Below are positions 55,616 to 63,664 of a DNA stretch of 64,000 nucleotides, piece by piece. The position numbers and the translations under genes were made by a program. The stretch's first letter is position 1. Every line of letters begins with the position of its first letter. The notes below the pieces were generated by a model that had not been told where the DNA came from, did not search any database, and saw nothing but the letters and a program-made list of their open reading frames with translations. Source of the stretch: Aurantimonas coralicida DSM 14790 (lineage in GTDB: Bacteria; Pseudomonadota; Alphaproteobacteria; Rhizobiales; Rhizobiaceae); contig NZ_ATXK01000003.1 in assembly GCF_000421645.1 (NCBI RefSeq), positions 349,769 to 413,768 of the forward strand. Direction: 5' to 3'.

Positions 55616-55900
55616 ATGTCCAGGACAGGCCCCGGCCGCCAAGGCCCCAACCGGATGCTCGACGAGTTCGCCCGCGTCATGACCGATGCTGCAGGTGCCG
55701 CGCAGGGCGTGCGCCGCGAGATGGAGACCGTCTTCCGCGCGCAGGGCGAGCGGCTTCTGAACCAGATGGACCTCGTGCAGCGCGAAGAGTTCGAAGCGGT
55801 CCGCGACATGGCGGTGAAGGCGCGCACGGAAAACGAGGCTCTGAAGAAGCGGCTTGCCGATCTGGAAGCCCGCATGGCCGGAACCGGCGACGCCAACTGA
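55616..55900 (+). CDS. UbiK-like accessory factor (BMFP family)
   Basis: 94 residues from ATG 55616 (GGAG eight bases upstream); ATG 55592 with GAAGAG is an equally usable start eight codons earlier. The BMFP/UbiK pattern is visible in NRMLDEFARVMTDAAGAAQG, RREMETVFRAQGERLLNQMD, LVQREEFEAVRDMAVKARTE and a heptad-rich C-terminus. The last 45 residues are a likely trimeric coiled coil. UbiK helps ubiquinone-synthesis enzymes under aerobic conditions, which matches the bc1 chain in this window. Confidence 0.88.
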   Translation: MSRTGPGRQGPNRMLDEFARVMTDAAGAAQGVRREMETVFRAQGERLLNQMDLVQREEFEAVRDMAVKARTENEALKKRLADLEARMAGTGDAN

Positions 55901-55935
55901 GCGTCCAGCCGAGTTCTCCACAGCCTATCAACAGG

Positions 55936-55963
55936 TTTCGGGCGTTGCTCAATGCGCCCGAAA
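55936..55963 (+). terminator. Hairpin after ubiK
   Basis: TTTCGGGCG (55936-55944) and CGCCCGAAA (55955-55963) form a perfect 9-bp stem with a ten-base loop, 36 bases after the ubiK stop. The A-rich 3' side and lack of a T-tract make it a weak intrinsic terminator on the plus strand. Confidence 0.5.
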
Positions 55964-56179
55964 AGCCTTTGCCGAGAGTCGCTTAAGACTCGCCGCCGGC
56001 GGCCGGCGATCCCGCATGAATCCACCGAGTGGTGAATAATTCCTTAATCCCCTTAAGCCGGCGACTCCCCGTCTATATGCTGATTCATAAGGGTGATTCG
56101 ACACGGAGCGGTGTCTCACTCCCGGTGGGAGCCGTTGCGGCAAATGGTGATCCCGCCGATGCGAATACGGGGACTCACC

Positions 56180-56680
56180 ATGCAATTGACTGAACTTGCC
56201 ACACTGCGCCAATCCAACCCGGTCGACATGATCGAATGGGTTGCGTCTGCGCGGGAATGGGCATTCGAACGTTCCTGCGACGACGAGCTTGCGGTCGCTG
56301 TCGCAGGCGTCTGGACCGACTATTCGGTTTCCTTCTCCTGGGTCGAGGATATCGAGGCGCTGCATCTGGGATGCGCGTTCGATCTTCGCATTCCGGCGCA
56401 CCGCCGCGCCGAGGTCCTGCAACTCCTCGCTTCGATCAACGAGAAGCTCCTCGTCGGCCATTTCGACCTTTGGCAGAACGAGAATGCGGTGATGTTCCGC
56501 CATGCACTGCTTTTGTCCGGAGGTGCGGAGCCGACCAGCCAGCAGGCCGAGCGCATGCTGACCAGTGCTCTGGAAAGCTGCGAGCGGTTCTATCAGGCGT
56601 TCCAGTTCGTCATCTGGGCCGACAAGACGGCGCAGGAGGCGCTGGCTTGCGCGCTCTTCGAGACCCAGGGCGAGGCCTGA
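56180..56680 (+). CDS. YbjN domain-containing protein
   Basis: 166 residues from ATG 56180. The YbjN/type-III-chaperone-like fold is recognisable in WTDYSVSFSWVEDIEALHLG, CAFDLRIPAHRRAEVLQLLA, SINEKLLVGHFDLWQNENAV and SALESCERFYQAFQFVIWAD. The role is unclear; YbjN homologues are linked to stress and motility phenotypes in enterobacteria. It lies one base before proC, a pairing common in rhizobia, so the two are cotranscribed. Confidence 0.88.
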   Translation: MQLTELATLRQSNPVDMIEWVASAREWAFERSCDDELAVAVAGVWTDYSVSFSWVEDIEALHLGCAFDLRIPAHRRAEVLQLLASINEKLLVGHFDLWQNENAVMFRHALLLSGGAEPTSQQAERMLTSALESCERFYQAFQFVIWADKTAQEALACALFETQGEA

Positions 56681-56681
56681 T

Positions 56682-57497
56682 ATGGCAATGGCGGCCCAGC
56701 GCATCCTGCTCCTTGGCGGCGGCAACATGGGGGCGGCTCTCCTCGGGGGCCGGCTGGACAAGGGTCTCGATCCGGCCCGGGTGCTGGTGGTCGATCCGAA
56801 GGTCGGCGATACGCTGCGGCCGCTGATCGAACGCTACGGCGTGCGTTACGCTACGTCCGTGCCGCAGGAGACCTTCGACGTTGCCCTGCTGGCTGTGAAG
56901 CCGCAGATGATGGGCGCAGCGCTGCCGGACCTGCGCGATGCGCTGACATCGGACAGTCTCGTGGTTTCGATCGCCGCCGGTACGACCATCGCCGCCATCG
57001 AGGCGCTGCTCGGCGCGCATCCGGTGGTGCGGGCCATGCCGAATACGCCGGCGCTCATCGGCCGCGGCGTGACCGGTGCTTTCGCCAATGAGCGGGTCGA
57101 CGCGGCCGGTCGCCAGACAGCCGACGATCTGTTGTCGGCCAACGGGCCGGTAGAGTGGGTCGAGGCGGAAACGCTGATCGACGCCGTGACCGGGGTCTCC
57201 GGCAGCGGTCCGGCCTACGTCTTTCATCTGGCCGAATGCCTGGCGCAGGCGGGCGAGGCGGCCGGACTGCCGGCCGATCTCGCCATGCGGCTGGCCCGCC
57301 ATACGGTCGCCGGCGCCGGCGAACTGATGATCCGCTCGGACCAGACGCCGGCGACGCTCCGCCAGAACGTGACGTCGCCGAATGGCACCACACAGGCGGC
57401 TCTCGACGTTCTGATGGCCGAGGACGGGCTGGCCCCGCTGATGGAGCGTGCTGTGCTAGCGGCGCGCGACCGCGCCGAAGCTCTGTCGAAGGAGTAG
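56682..57497 (+). CDS. proC: Pyrroline-5-carboxylate reductase
   Basis: 271 residues from ATG 56682. The Rossmann start RILLLGGGNMGAALLGG binds NAD(P)H. VALLAVKPQMMGAALPDL, VVRAMPNTPALIGRGVTG and DAVTGVSGSGPAYVFHLAEC are conserved, and NVTSPNGTTQAAL marks the active site. It performs the last step of proline synthesis in the cytoplasm. It is coupled to ybjN upstream and csaA three bases downstream. Confidence 0.96.
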   Translation: MAMAAQRILLLGGGNMGAALLGGRLDKGLDPARVLVVDPKVGDTLRPLIERYGVRYATSVPQETFDVALLAVKPQMMGAALPDLRDALTSDSLVVSIAAGTTIAAIEALLGAHPVVRAMPNTPALIGRGVTGAFANERVDAAGRQTADDLLSANGPVEWVEAETLIDAVTGVSGSGPAYVFHLAECLAQAGEAAGLPADLAMRLARHTVAGAGELMIRSDQTPATLRQNVTSPNGTTQAALDVLMAEDGLAPLMERAVLAARDRAEALSKE

Positions 57498-57500
57498 CGT

Positions 57501-57866
57501 GTGAGCGCCCAGAAAGACGACACGCCATCCGCGCAGATCGGCTTCGACGACTTCATGAAGGTCGACATTCGTGTCGGCACCATCGTAGAGGCGGCGCCGT
57601 TCCCCGAGGCCCGCAAGCCGGCGATCAAGCTGACGATCGATTTCGGGGCGCCGCTCGGGCGCAAGAAATCCTCGGCCCAGATCACCCGGCACTACGAGCC
57701 CGCAGAACTGGTCGGCCGGCAGGTGCTGGCGGTCGTCAACTTCCCGCCGCGCCAGATTGGCCCGATGATGTCAGAGGTGCTCACCCTCGGCGTGCCGGAC
57801 GCCGATGGCGAGGTCGTGCTGATCGGCCCGAGCCAACAGGTCCCCGAGGGCGGCCGCCTCTACTGA
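57501..57866 (+). CDS. tRNA-binding-domain protein (CsaA-like)
   Basis: 121 residues with a GTG start, three bases after proC. The EMAPII/CsaA OB-fold is clear: FDDFMKVDIRVGTIVEAAPF, PEARKPAIKLTIDFGAPLGR, GRQVLAVVNFPPRQIGPMMS and SEVLTLGVPDADGEVVLIGP. CsaA proteins bind tRNA and have been described as secretion-related chaperones in Bacillus. It ends the ybjN-proC-csaA unit and is convergent with the sensor kinase gene nine bases away. Confidence 0.9.
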   Translation: MSAQKDDTPSAQIGFDDFMKVDIRVGTIVEAAPFPEARKPAIKLTIDFGAPLGRKKSSAQITRHYEPAELVGRQVLAVVNFPPRQIGPMMSEVLTLGVPDADGEVVLIGPSQQVPEGGRLY

Positions 57867-57875
57867 GGCGATCGG

Positions 57876-59339
57876 TCAGACCGGGACGCGGATCAGTGCC
57901 CGCAGCCCGCCGAGCCTGGAATCTGACAAGAGGATGTCGCCGCCGAAACTGCGGGCGATGTCACGGGCAATGGCAAGCCCCAGTCCGGTGCCGCCGCTGT
58001 CGATGTTGCGCGCGGTGTCGAGACGTACGAAGGGCTTGAACACCTCCTCGCGCTGTTCGGCGGCAATGCCCGGCCCGTCGTCCTCCACCGTGATGGTCAG
58101 CCAGCGATCCTCGTGGGTCGCCGCGACCTTGACGTGATCGCCGTGACGCATGGCGTTGGTGACAATGTTGGTCACCATGCGCGTGAAGGAATCCGGTCGC
58201 ACCGCGATGCGCGGGTCACCGTCGATCACCAGTTCCAGATGCTTGCCCTTGAGCTTGGCTTCGTTGCGGAATTTGGTCAGCATCGGGGCCAGATCGAGTT
58301 CGCCGATCTCCTCGGCCGCCTCGTTCCGGGCGAAGGCCAGATAGCCTTCCAGCATGCGCTGCATCTCGTCGACGTCCGCGTTGAGTTCGTCCTGGTCCTC
58401 CCCTTCGCCGAGCAGCGCCAGCTGCAGCCGGAAGCGGGTGAGAATCGTCCGCAGATCGTGGCTGACGCCGGTCAGCATGGCGGTCCGCTGTTCCATCTGC
58501 CGTTCGATCCGGTCGCGCATCTGGATGAAGGCGAGCGATGCGCGCCGGACTTCCGACGCACCGCGGGGCCGGAAGTCCGGCGGCATCGGCTGGCCGCGGC
58601 CGAAGCCTTCTGCCGCGGCCGCCAGGGTCTGAATCGGCCGGATCTGGTTTCGCAGGAACAGCACGGCGATGATCATCAGCACCAGCGACGTACCGACCAT
58701 CCAGACGAGGAAGATGTGCGTGTTGGACGCATAGGCGGAGTTGCGCGTGGCGAAGATCCGCATGACCCGGTCGTCCAGCCGGATGCGGATCTCGACGATC
58801 TTGGAATTGCCGACGGTGTCGATCCAGAAGGGGCGGCCGATCTGCCGGGTCAGTTCCTCGCTGAGAATGCCGTCGAGGATATTGAAGAACGGCTTCGGGG
58901 CAGGCGGGGGCAGCGGCTCGGCGGGCAGCACCGAGACGTTGAGGTCGAGATTGTTGCGCGCGATGCGGATGATATCGCTGTAGTCCGAGCCGGGCGGCCG
59001 CGTCTGCACCAGTGCCGTGATCGCGGCGATATCCTGCACCACCGCTTCCGACAGGCGCTGGGTGACGAGCTGCCAGTGACGCTCCATAAACACCACGGTG
59101 ACGACGCACTGCAGGAGGACGACCGGCGCCATGATGATGATCAGCGACCGGGCATAGAGGCCCTTCGGCATATAGCGCTGGATGATCCGCGGGATCGGCC
59201 GCAGTGGGCCCCGCCAGATGTCGAGCGACGGGAGCCGACCGATGCGCCAGCTCCGGCCGGTCTCCTGCGCAGTCGTCGCATCGCGGCGGAACGGGTTCCA
59301 CCGGGGCCGTTGCTGCATGAGCCGTCCGAGAACCGACAT
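57876..59339 (-). CDS. EnvZ-like sensor histidine kinase
   Basis: 487 residues. Helices near 75-95 (SLIIIMAPVVLLQCVVTVVF) and 212-232 (FLVWMVGTSLVLMIIAVLFL) enclose a periplasmic sensor of about 115 residues. A HAMP linker leads to the H-box MLTGVSHDLRTILTRFRLQL, where the usual Pro after DLRT is Ile, a substitution I associate with alphaproteobacterial EnvZ relatives. The N-box (VTNIVTNAMRHG), G1 (VEDDGPGIAAEQ) and G2 (GGTGLGLAIARDIA) are intact. The partner response regulator lies nine bases upstream in the same operon. The stimulus is not determinable. Confidence 0.93.
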   Translation of the reverse strand: MSVLGRLMQQRPRWNPFRRDATTAQETGRSWRIGRLPSLDIWRGPLRPIPRIIQRYMPKGLYARSLIIIMAPVVLLQCVVTVVFMERHWQLVTQRLSEAVVQDIAAITALVQTRPPGSDYSDIIRIARNNLDLNVSVLPAEPLPPPAPKPFFNILDGILSEELTRQIGRPFWIDTVGNSKIVEIRIRLDDRVMRIFATRNSAYASNTHIFLVWMVGTSLVLMIIAVLFLRNQIRPIQTLAAAAEGFGRGQPMPPDFRPRGASEVRRASLAFIQMRDRIERQMEQRTAMLTGVSHDLRTILTRFRLQLALLGEGEDQDELNADVDEMQRMLEGYLAFARNEAAEEIGELDLAPMLTKFRNEAKLKGKHLELVIDGDPRIAVRPDSFTRMVTNIVTNAMRHGDHVKVAATHEDRWLTITVEDDGPGIAAEQREEVFKPFVRLDTARNIDSGGTGLGLAIARDIARSFGGDILLSDSRLGGLRALIRVPV

Positions 59340-59348
59340 GATGCCTGC

Positions 59349-60083
59349 TCAGTCCGTGTTCAGGCGATAGCCGATGCCGCGCACGGTCTGCAGCCAGAGC
59401 GGGTTGGCCGGATCGCCCTCGATCTTGCGTCGCAGACGGTTGATCTGGACGTCCACGGTACGCTCGCCGACCTCGGTTTCGTCGCCGAGGAGATCCTGCC
59501 GGGGGATCGTCTCGCCCGGATTGCCGGCGAATTGCGACATCATCGCCTTCTCTCGGTCGGTCAGGCGGATGATTTCGCCCCCGCGCTTCAGTTCGCAGCG
59601 GGAAAGCGAGAAGGTGAAGGGACCGAAGCGGATATGCTCGAGCTTCTGGATCGGCGCCTGGCTGCCGCGCCGCAGGATGTTGTTGACCCGCAGCAGCAAT
59701 TCGCGCGGGTCGAAGGGCTTGGCCAGATAGTCGTCGGCGCCGGCTTCCAGGCCCTCGATGCGATGCTCGGTCTCCGAGCGCGCCGTCAGCATCAGCACCG
59801 GCGCCTGCCGGTTGGTGCGCAGCGATCGGACCAGCTCGATCCCACTTTCGCCGGGCATCATCACGTCGACGACCAGGAGGTCGAAGTCGAGCCCTTCCAG
59901 GATCCGCCGCGCCTCGGCGGCATCCGCGGCCACGGAGACCCGGAACTGCTGTTCGCTGAGGAACCGCAGCAGCAGCGAGCGGATCCGGCGATCGTCGTCG
60001 ATGACGAGGATATGGGGCGCATCGTCGCCGAGCGGCGAGGGGGCCTGCCGCGGCACCGCCTTCGTCTCCGTCATCTCGCTCAT
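59349..60083 (-). CDS. OmpR-family response regulator
   Basis: 244 residues from ATG 60083, which overlaps the marR stop (ATGA). The receiver has the acidic pair IDDDRRIRSLLLRFL, phospho-acceptor Asp in LLVVDVMMPGESGIELVR, and Lys in DDYLAKPFDPRELL. The C-terminal winged helix has LTDREKAMMSQFAGNPGE and VQINRLRRKIEGDPANPLWL. It is a DNA-binding regulator phosphorylated by the EnvZ-like kinase encoded next. The marR-ompR-envZ unit, divergent from the aminotransferase, is typical of Hyphomicrobiales. Confidence 0.94.
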   Translation of the reverse strand: MSEMTETKAVPRQAPSPLGDDAPHILVIDDDRRIRSLLLRFLSEQQFRVSVAADAAEARRILEGLDFDLLVVDVMMPGESGIELVRSLRTNRQAPVLMLTARSETEHRIEGLEAGADDYLAKPFDPRELLLRVNNILRRGSQAPIQKLEHIRFGPFTFSLSRCELKRGGEIIRLTDREKAMMSQFAGNPGETIPRQDLLGDETEVGERTVDVQINRLRRKIEGDPANPLWLQTVRGIGYRLNTD

Positions 60084-60628
60084 AGCGGCTCCTTTCGGTC
60101 GATGCCCTTTTTCCTGAACCACTCGCGCGTCGTCGGTCGATCGTCGGCCATCTCCATCAGGAAAGCGCCGATCGGTCCGGCATCGCCCGGCGAGGTATTG
60201 CCCAGCGCCGCCTCGATGCGCCGCGCCTGCGCCCGCGACAGTTCCAGCGTCAGCTCGCGCCCGCGTTCGGTCGGGAACAGGCAGCGTTGGCGCCGATCCT
60301 CGACGCCGGGCATCTGCCGCACGAAGCCGCCATCGATCAACTGGCGCAACACTCGCGACAGCGACTGCTTGGTTATCTGGAGCAGGTCGAGGAGTTCGGC
60401 GATGGTCATCCCCGGATCGCGGTTGACGAAATGCAGCACCCGGTGATGGGCCCGGCCGAAACCATAGCGCATCAGGATCGAGTCCGCGTCCGTAGTGAAT
60501 TCCCGATAGGCGAAGAACAGCAGCTCGATCATGCGAAAATCGAGCTCGCCCCGAGTGGGCAGCGGCTCTCGCACGATCGCGTCCTCGGCGTCCGGCACGC
60601 GATCATCGGAGGTCAGGGCGGCATCCAT
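60080..60628 (-). CDS. MarR-family transcriptional regulator
   Basis: 182 residues. The winged helix-turn-helix core is TIAELLDLLQITKQSLSRVL, RQLIDGGFVRQMPGVEDRRQ and CLFPTERGRELTLELSRAQA, with the DRR wing. The N-terminal 25 residues are acidic. It leads the marR-ompR-envZ operon and is divergent from the branched-chain aminotransferase gene. A near-perfect palindrome sits eight bases upstream of its start, so it probably represses itself and may control the aminotransferase. The effector is unknown. Confidence 0.92.
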   Translation of the reverse strand: MDAALTSDDRVPDAEDAIVREPLPTRGELDFRMIELLFFAYREFTTDADSILMRYGFGRAHHRVLHFVNRDPGMTIAELLDLLQITKQSLSRVLRQLIDGGFVRQMPGVEDRRQRCLFPTERGRELTLELSRAQARRIEAALGNTSPGDAGPIGAFLMEMADDRPTTREWFRKKGIDRKEPL

Positions 60629-60635
60629 AATTTAG

Positions 60636-60650
60636 GTCAGCAGTGTTGAC
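60636..60650. promoter_or_regulatory. Candidate MarR operator
   Basis: GTCAGCA-G-TGTTGAC is a 15-base near-perfect palindrome (one G/T mismatch pair) that starts eight bases before the marR ATG. Its right half carries TTGAC, a possible -35 element (TTGACG, 60646-60651) for plus-strand transcription toward the aminotransferase. The size and spacing suit a MarR dimer. Confidence 0.5.
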
Positions 60651-60852
60651 GTAATTTGGTTCCATTGTTACACCTTGCCTGCGAGAGTGGAAACCGTCGC
60701 TTGCGACCATTCCCCTCCCGGCCCATTGTCGGCTTCGGGCTGTCCGCGTCAGGGAAGACCGGACGCAGTCGGCAGACAAGCCACGAATCGGTCAGAAGCC
60801 GATCGCCGTTACACCACGGATAGGGAGGACGCCGGGACAGGCGTCGACAACC

Positions 60853-61743
60853 ATGAGCAGTGTTCCATTCGACCAGCTTGACGGCGAAATCTGGTACAAC
60901 GGCGAGTTCCTGCCGTGGAAAGACGCCAAGGTCCACGTTCTCACCCATGGTCTGCACTACGCCAGCGCCGTGTTCGAAGGCGAGCGCGCCTATGGTGGCA
61001 CGGTCTTCAAGCTGCGCGAGCACACCGAGCGGCTGATCGCATCGGGCCGCATGATCGGGTTCGAGATTCCCTACAGCGCCGACGAGATCGACGCGGCGAC
61101 GAACGAACTCCTGGTGCGCCAGGGCTTCACCGATGCCTATGTCCGTCCGATCGCCTTCCGCGGGTCCGAGATGATGGGCGTGTCGGCGCAGAAGAACCGG
61201 ATCAACGTCGCGATCGCCATCTGGCAGTGGCCGAGCTATTTCGATCCGGAGCAGCGGATGAAAGGCATCCGCCTGGACCTCGCCGAATATCGCCGTCCCG
61301 ATCCGCGCACCGCGCCGTCGAAGGCCAAGGCGACCGGCCTCTACATGATCTGCACCATCTCCAAGCACGCGGCCGAGGCCAAGGGCTATGCCGACGCGCT
61401 GATGCTGGACTGGCGCGGCCAGGTGGCCGAGGCGACCGGTGCCAACGTCTTCTTCGTCAAGGACGGCATCATCCACACGCCGACGCCGGACTGCTTCCTC
61501 GACGGCATCACCCGCCGCACGGTGATTGAACTGGCCAAGCGCCGCGGCATCGAAGTGCGCGAGCGGGCGATCATGCCCGAGGAACTGGCCGATTTCGACG
61601 AGTGCTTCCTCTGTGGCACGGCCGCCGAGGTCACGCCGGTGTCCGAGATCGCCGAATGGCGCTTCACGCCGGGCGAGACGACGCGCCGGCTGGTCGAGGA
61701 CTATACCGCCGTGGTGCAGCCCCAGCGCGCCGCCGCCGAATAG
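60853..61743 (+). CDS. ilvE: Branched-chain amino acid aminotransferase
   Basis: 296 residues of PLP fold-type IV. Conserved blocks include IWYNGEFLPWKDAKVHVLTH, GLHYASAVFEGERAYGG, the catalytic lysine region SKAKATGLYMICTISKHAAE, and ALMLDWRGQVAEATGANVFF. It reversibly transaminates Leu, Ile and Val and so complements LeuA in this window. It is divergent from the marR operon, with a candidate MarR palindrome near the marR end of the 224-base gap, and is followed by the MBL hydrolase gene 128 bases on. Confidence 0.94.
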   Translation: MSSVPFDQLDGEIWYNGEFLPWKDAKVHVLTHGLHYASAVFEGERAYGGTVFKLREHTERLIASGRMIGFEIPYSADEIDAATNELLVRQGFTDAYVRPIAFRGSEMMGVSAQKNRINVAIAIWQWPSYFDPEQRMKGIRLDLAEYRRPDPRTAPSKAKATGLYMICTISKHAAEAKGYADALMLDWRGQVAEATGANVFFVKDGIIHTPTPDCFLDGITRRTVIELAKRRGIEVRERAIMPEELADFDECFLCGTAAEVTPVSEIAEWRFTPGETTRRLVEDYTAVVQPQRAAAE

Positions 61744-61871
61744 GCGGAACACCCTCTGCTTTACACCATCTGCTTTCCGGCCGCGGCACTCGCTGCGGCC
61801 GGTCGCATGCTTGCCTCCGCCGTCTGCCCCGCGTTAACAGCCGGGCACAGCAACCGACGCCCGAGGCCCAC

Positions 61872-62513
61872 GTGACCACACTCAACGCCCAGATCGTTCC
61901 CGTCACGCCATTCCAGCAGAATTGCTGCATCCTCTTCGATGCCGAGGACAAGGTCGGCGTCGTGGTCGATCCCGGCGGTGACGTCGACCGGATCGTGGAG
62001 GCCATCGAGAAGGCCGGGATTGCCATCGAGGCGATCTGGCTGACCCACGGCCATATCGACCATGCCGGCGGGGCGATGGAGCTGAAGGAGCGCCTCGGCG
62101 TCGACATCGTCGGCCCGCACAAGGCCGATGCTTTCCTGTTGGCGGGACTGTCAGAACAGGCGCGGATGTTCGGAATTCCGGGCGCGGTCCGCAATTGCAC
62201 GCCGGACCGCTGGCTGGAGGAGGGCGAGACGCTTACCTTTGCCGGCCATCGCTTCGAGGTACTGCACACGCCGGGACATGCACCGGGCCATGTCGTCTTC
62301 TACAACCGGACCGCCGCATTCCTGCACGCCGGCGACGTTCTGTTCTCCGGCTCGATCGGCCGCACCGATCTGCCCGGCGGCGACCATGCGACGCTGATCG
62401 CCTCGATCAAGGACAAGGTCCTTCCGCTCGGCGACGATGTCGGCTTCATCTGCGGCCACGGGCCCGGCGGACGCCTTGGCGACGAGCGCCGCGGCAATCC
62501 GTTCCTGACCTGA
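61872..62513 (+). CDS. MBL-fold metallohydrolase (glyoxalase II-like)
   Basis: 213 residues from GTG 61872; an in-frame extension upstream lies in the ilvE 3' part and is rejected. The metal motifs are complete: IWLTHGHIDHAGGAM (HxHxDH), HTPGHAPGHVVFY, FLHAGDVLFSGSIGRTDLPG and the last histidine in FICGHGPGG. It belongs to the short glyoxalase II-like branch (about 210 residues) whose members hydrolyse thioesters or act on small metabolites. Substrate unknown. It is cotranscribed with or just downstream of the aminotransferase. Confidence 0.9.
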   Translation: MTTLNAQIVPVTPFQQNCCILFDAEDKVGVVVDPGGDVDRIVEAIEKAGIAIEAIWLTHGHIDHAGGAMELKERLGVDIVGPHKADAFLLAGLSEQARMFGIPGAVRNCTPDRWLEEGETLTFAGHRFEVLHTPGHAPGHVVFYNRTAAFLHAGDVLFSGSIGRTDLPGGDHATLIASIKDKVLPLGDDVGFICGHGPGGRLGDERRGNPFLT

Positions 62514-62535
62514 GGCGCCTGGCTCCTCGTCTCCG

Positions 62536-63432
62536 TCAGTCGCAGAACTGCGACTGACCCTGTGCGTCGACATAGGTCCCGTAGTCGGGGTCGAAGCTCT
62601 CATGCTCGCTCGTGCAGCGGTCCAGCCATTCGCGGGTCCAGGGGGCGGCGCGATCGATCCGTTTCGGTTCGGCACGCGCAGTTGGCCGAGGCACGTCGGC
62701 GCTGTCGGTTGCGAGCGCCGCGACGCGTTGACCATATCCGGGGGCGATCCGGATGATCTGCGGCCCGCCGATCTTGTAGATGACCTCCACGCCGGAGGCC
62801 GGCATCGGCCGGCGGTCGAGCCGCGCACTCTCGACGTCGATGATCTTCGCTTTCGTTCGCATCCGGTTCGCGCTCTTTCCAGACACTTGGGTGGCCGAGC
62901 CGTAACCGCGGTCGCCAAGGTCACTGGTGATGACGGTGAACGAGCCGGACGAGCGCTGGACGGTCCTCGGAGCCGCGACCTCCCGCCAGCCGCGACCGCG
63001 ACGCAGGCGCCGGTCGTCGATCAGGATGTCCGGTTCGACGACGACCGAACCCCCGTCTTCGAGAAACTCTTCCCGCTCGTCAGAATAGACGATATCGGCC
63101 GGCGTGCGGACCGATCCGCCGTCCTTCAGGAATTCGCGATCACCCCCTGACCGGACGACGATGTCGGGTCGTCTGCCGATCCCCCCGCCATCGTCGAGGA
63201 AACCATCGCGCCGCTGGCCGTTCCGGACTCCGCGCCGGGGCTGCAGGGGGCCGCCGCCGTCGAGGAAGCCGCCTGTCGGGTCGCTGGACTGCGGACGTGA
63301 ACTGCTGCCGCCGCCGCCGTCGAGATAGGTCTGGCCGCTGGCGGGTGCTGTAGCGAGGAACATGGCGGTAAGGCTGGCGATCACAGCGAAATGGCTGGAT
63401 CTGGCGCGGGCCTGCCGGTGGTGTTGAGACAT
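62536..63432 (-). CDS. Secreted protein with five FLDGGG-type repeats and BA14K-like tail
   Basis: 298 residues from ATG 63432, which has GGGAG nine bases upstream. A signal peptide (FAVIASLTAMFLATAPASGQ) starts the protein. Residues about 35-130 hold five repeats spaced 20-23 residues: YLDGGGG (36), FLDGGGP (56), FLDDGGG (78), FLKDGGS (101) and FLEDGGS (123). The last three are each followed by PDIVV, ADIVY or PDILI. A folded part follows (GSFTVITSDLGDRGYGSATQ, ASGVEVIYKIGGPQIIRIAP). The end, RCTSEHESFDPDYGTYVDAQ followed by GQSQFC, resembles the BA14K motif of alphaproteobacterial surface proteins. I know no characterised relative with these repeats. Confidence 0.78.
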   Translation of the reverse strand: MSQHHRQARARSSHFAVIASLTAMFLATAPASGQTYLDGGGGSSSRPQSSDPTGGFLDGGGPLQPRRGVRNGQRRDGFLDDGGGIGRRPDIVVRSGGDREFLKDGGSVRTPADIVYSDEREEFLEDGGSVVVEPDILIDDRRLRRGRGWREVAAPRTVQRSSGSFTVITSDLGDRGYGSATQVSGKSANRMRTKAKIIDVESARLDRRPMPASGVEVIYKIGGPQIIRIAPGYGQRVAALATDSADVPRPTARAEPKRIDRAAPWTREWLDRCTSEHESFDPDYGTYVDAQGQSQFCD

Positions 63433-63537
63433 GGATTGCACTCCCGTTTTCGCCTTTTGCTGGCGTTCGGGTGTGGCCTTGCACGTGGCGTGCCAGACGT
63501 TTCCGTATCGAACTGGTACAGGATTGGTGCCTGGAAA

Positions 63538-63571
63538 GGAAAGCCCGGCGCAAACGCGTAACGGGCTTTCC
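63538..63571. terminator. Hairpin upstream of the repeat-protein gene
   Basis: GGAAAGCCCG (63538-63547) and CGGGCTTTCC (63562-63571) form a perfect 10-bp stem with a 14-base loop. It lies about 105 bases upstream of the repeat-protein start and could end a minus-strand transcript coming from the IS630 side, or be a leader structure. A second inverted repeat, GTCTCACG (63580-63587) with CGTGAGAC (63621-63628), lies next to it. Confidence 0.5.
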
Positions 63572-63664
63572 CAGTCTAGGTCTCACGATGAGGCGGCAGG
63601 GGGAAGCCTACCGCGACTACCGTGAGACGAGTTCAGTCTGCGGCGAGATTAGAGCGTCGGGCGA

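Noticed and set aside
58113..60446. A 777-codon plus-strand open frame over the envZ-ompR-marR operon.
   Set aside because: It runs through three recognised minus-strand genes and their junctions and has no family features.
63580..63628. GTCTCACG/CGTGAGAC considered as an IS630 terminal inverted repeat.
   Set aside because: Both arms are on the same side of the transposase, whereas terminal repeats flank the element; it is more likely a local hairpin.
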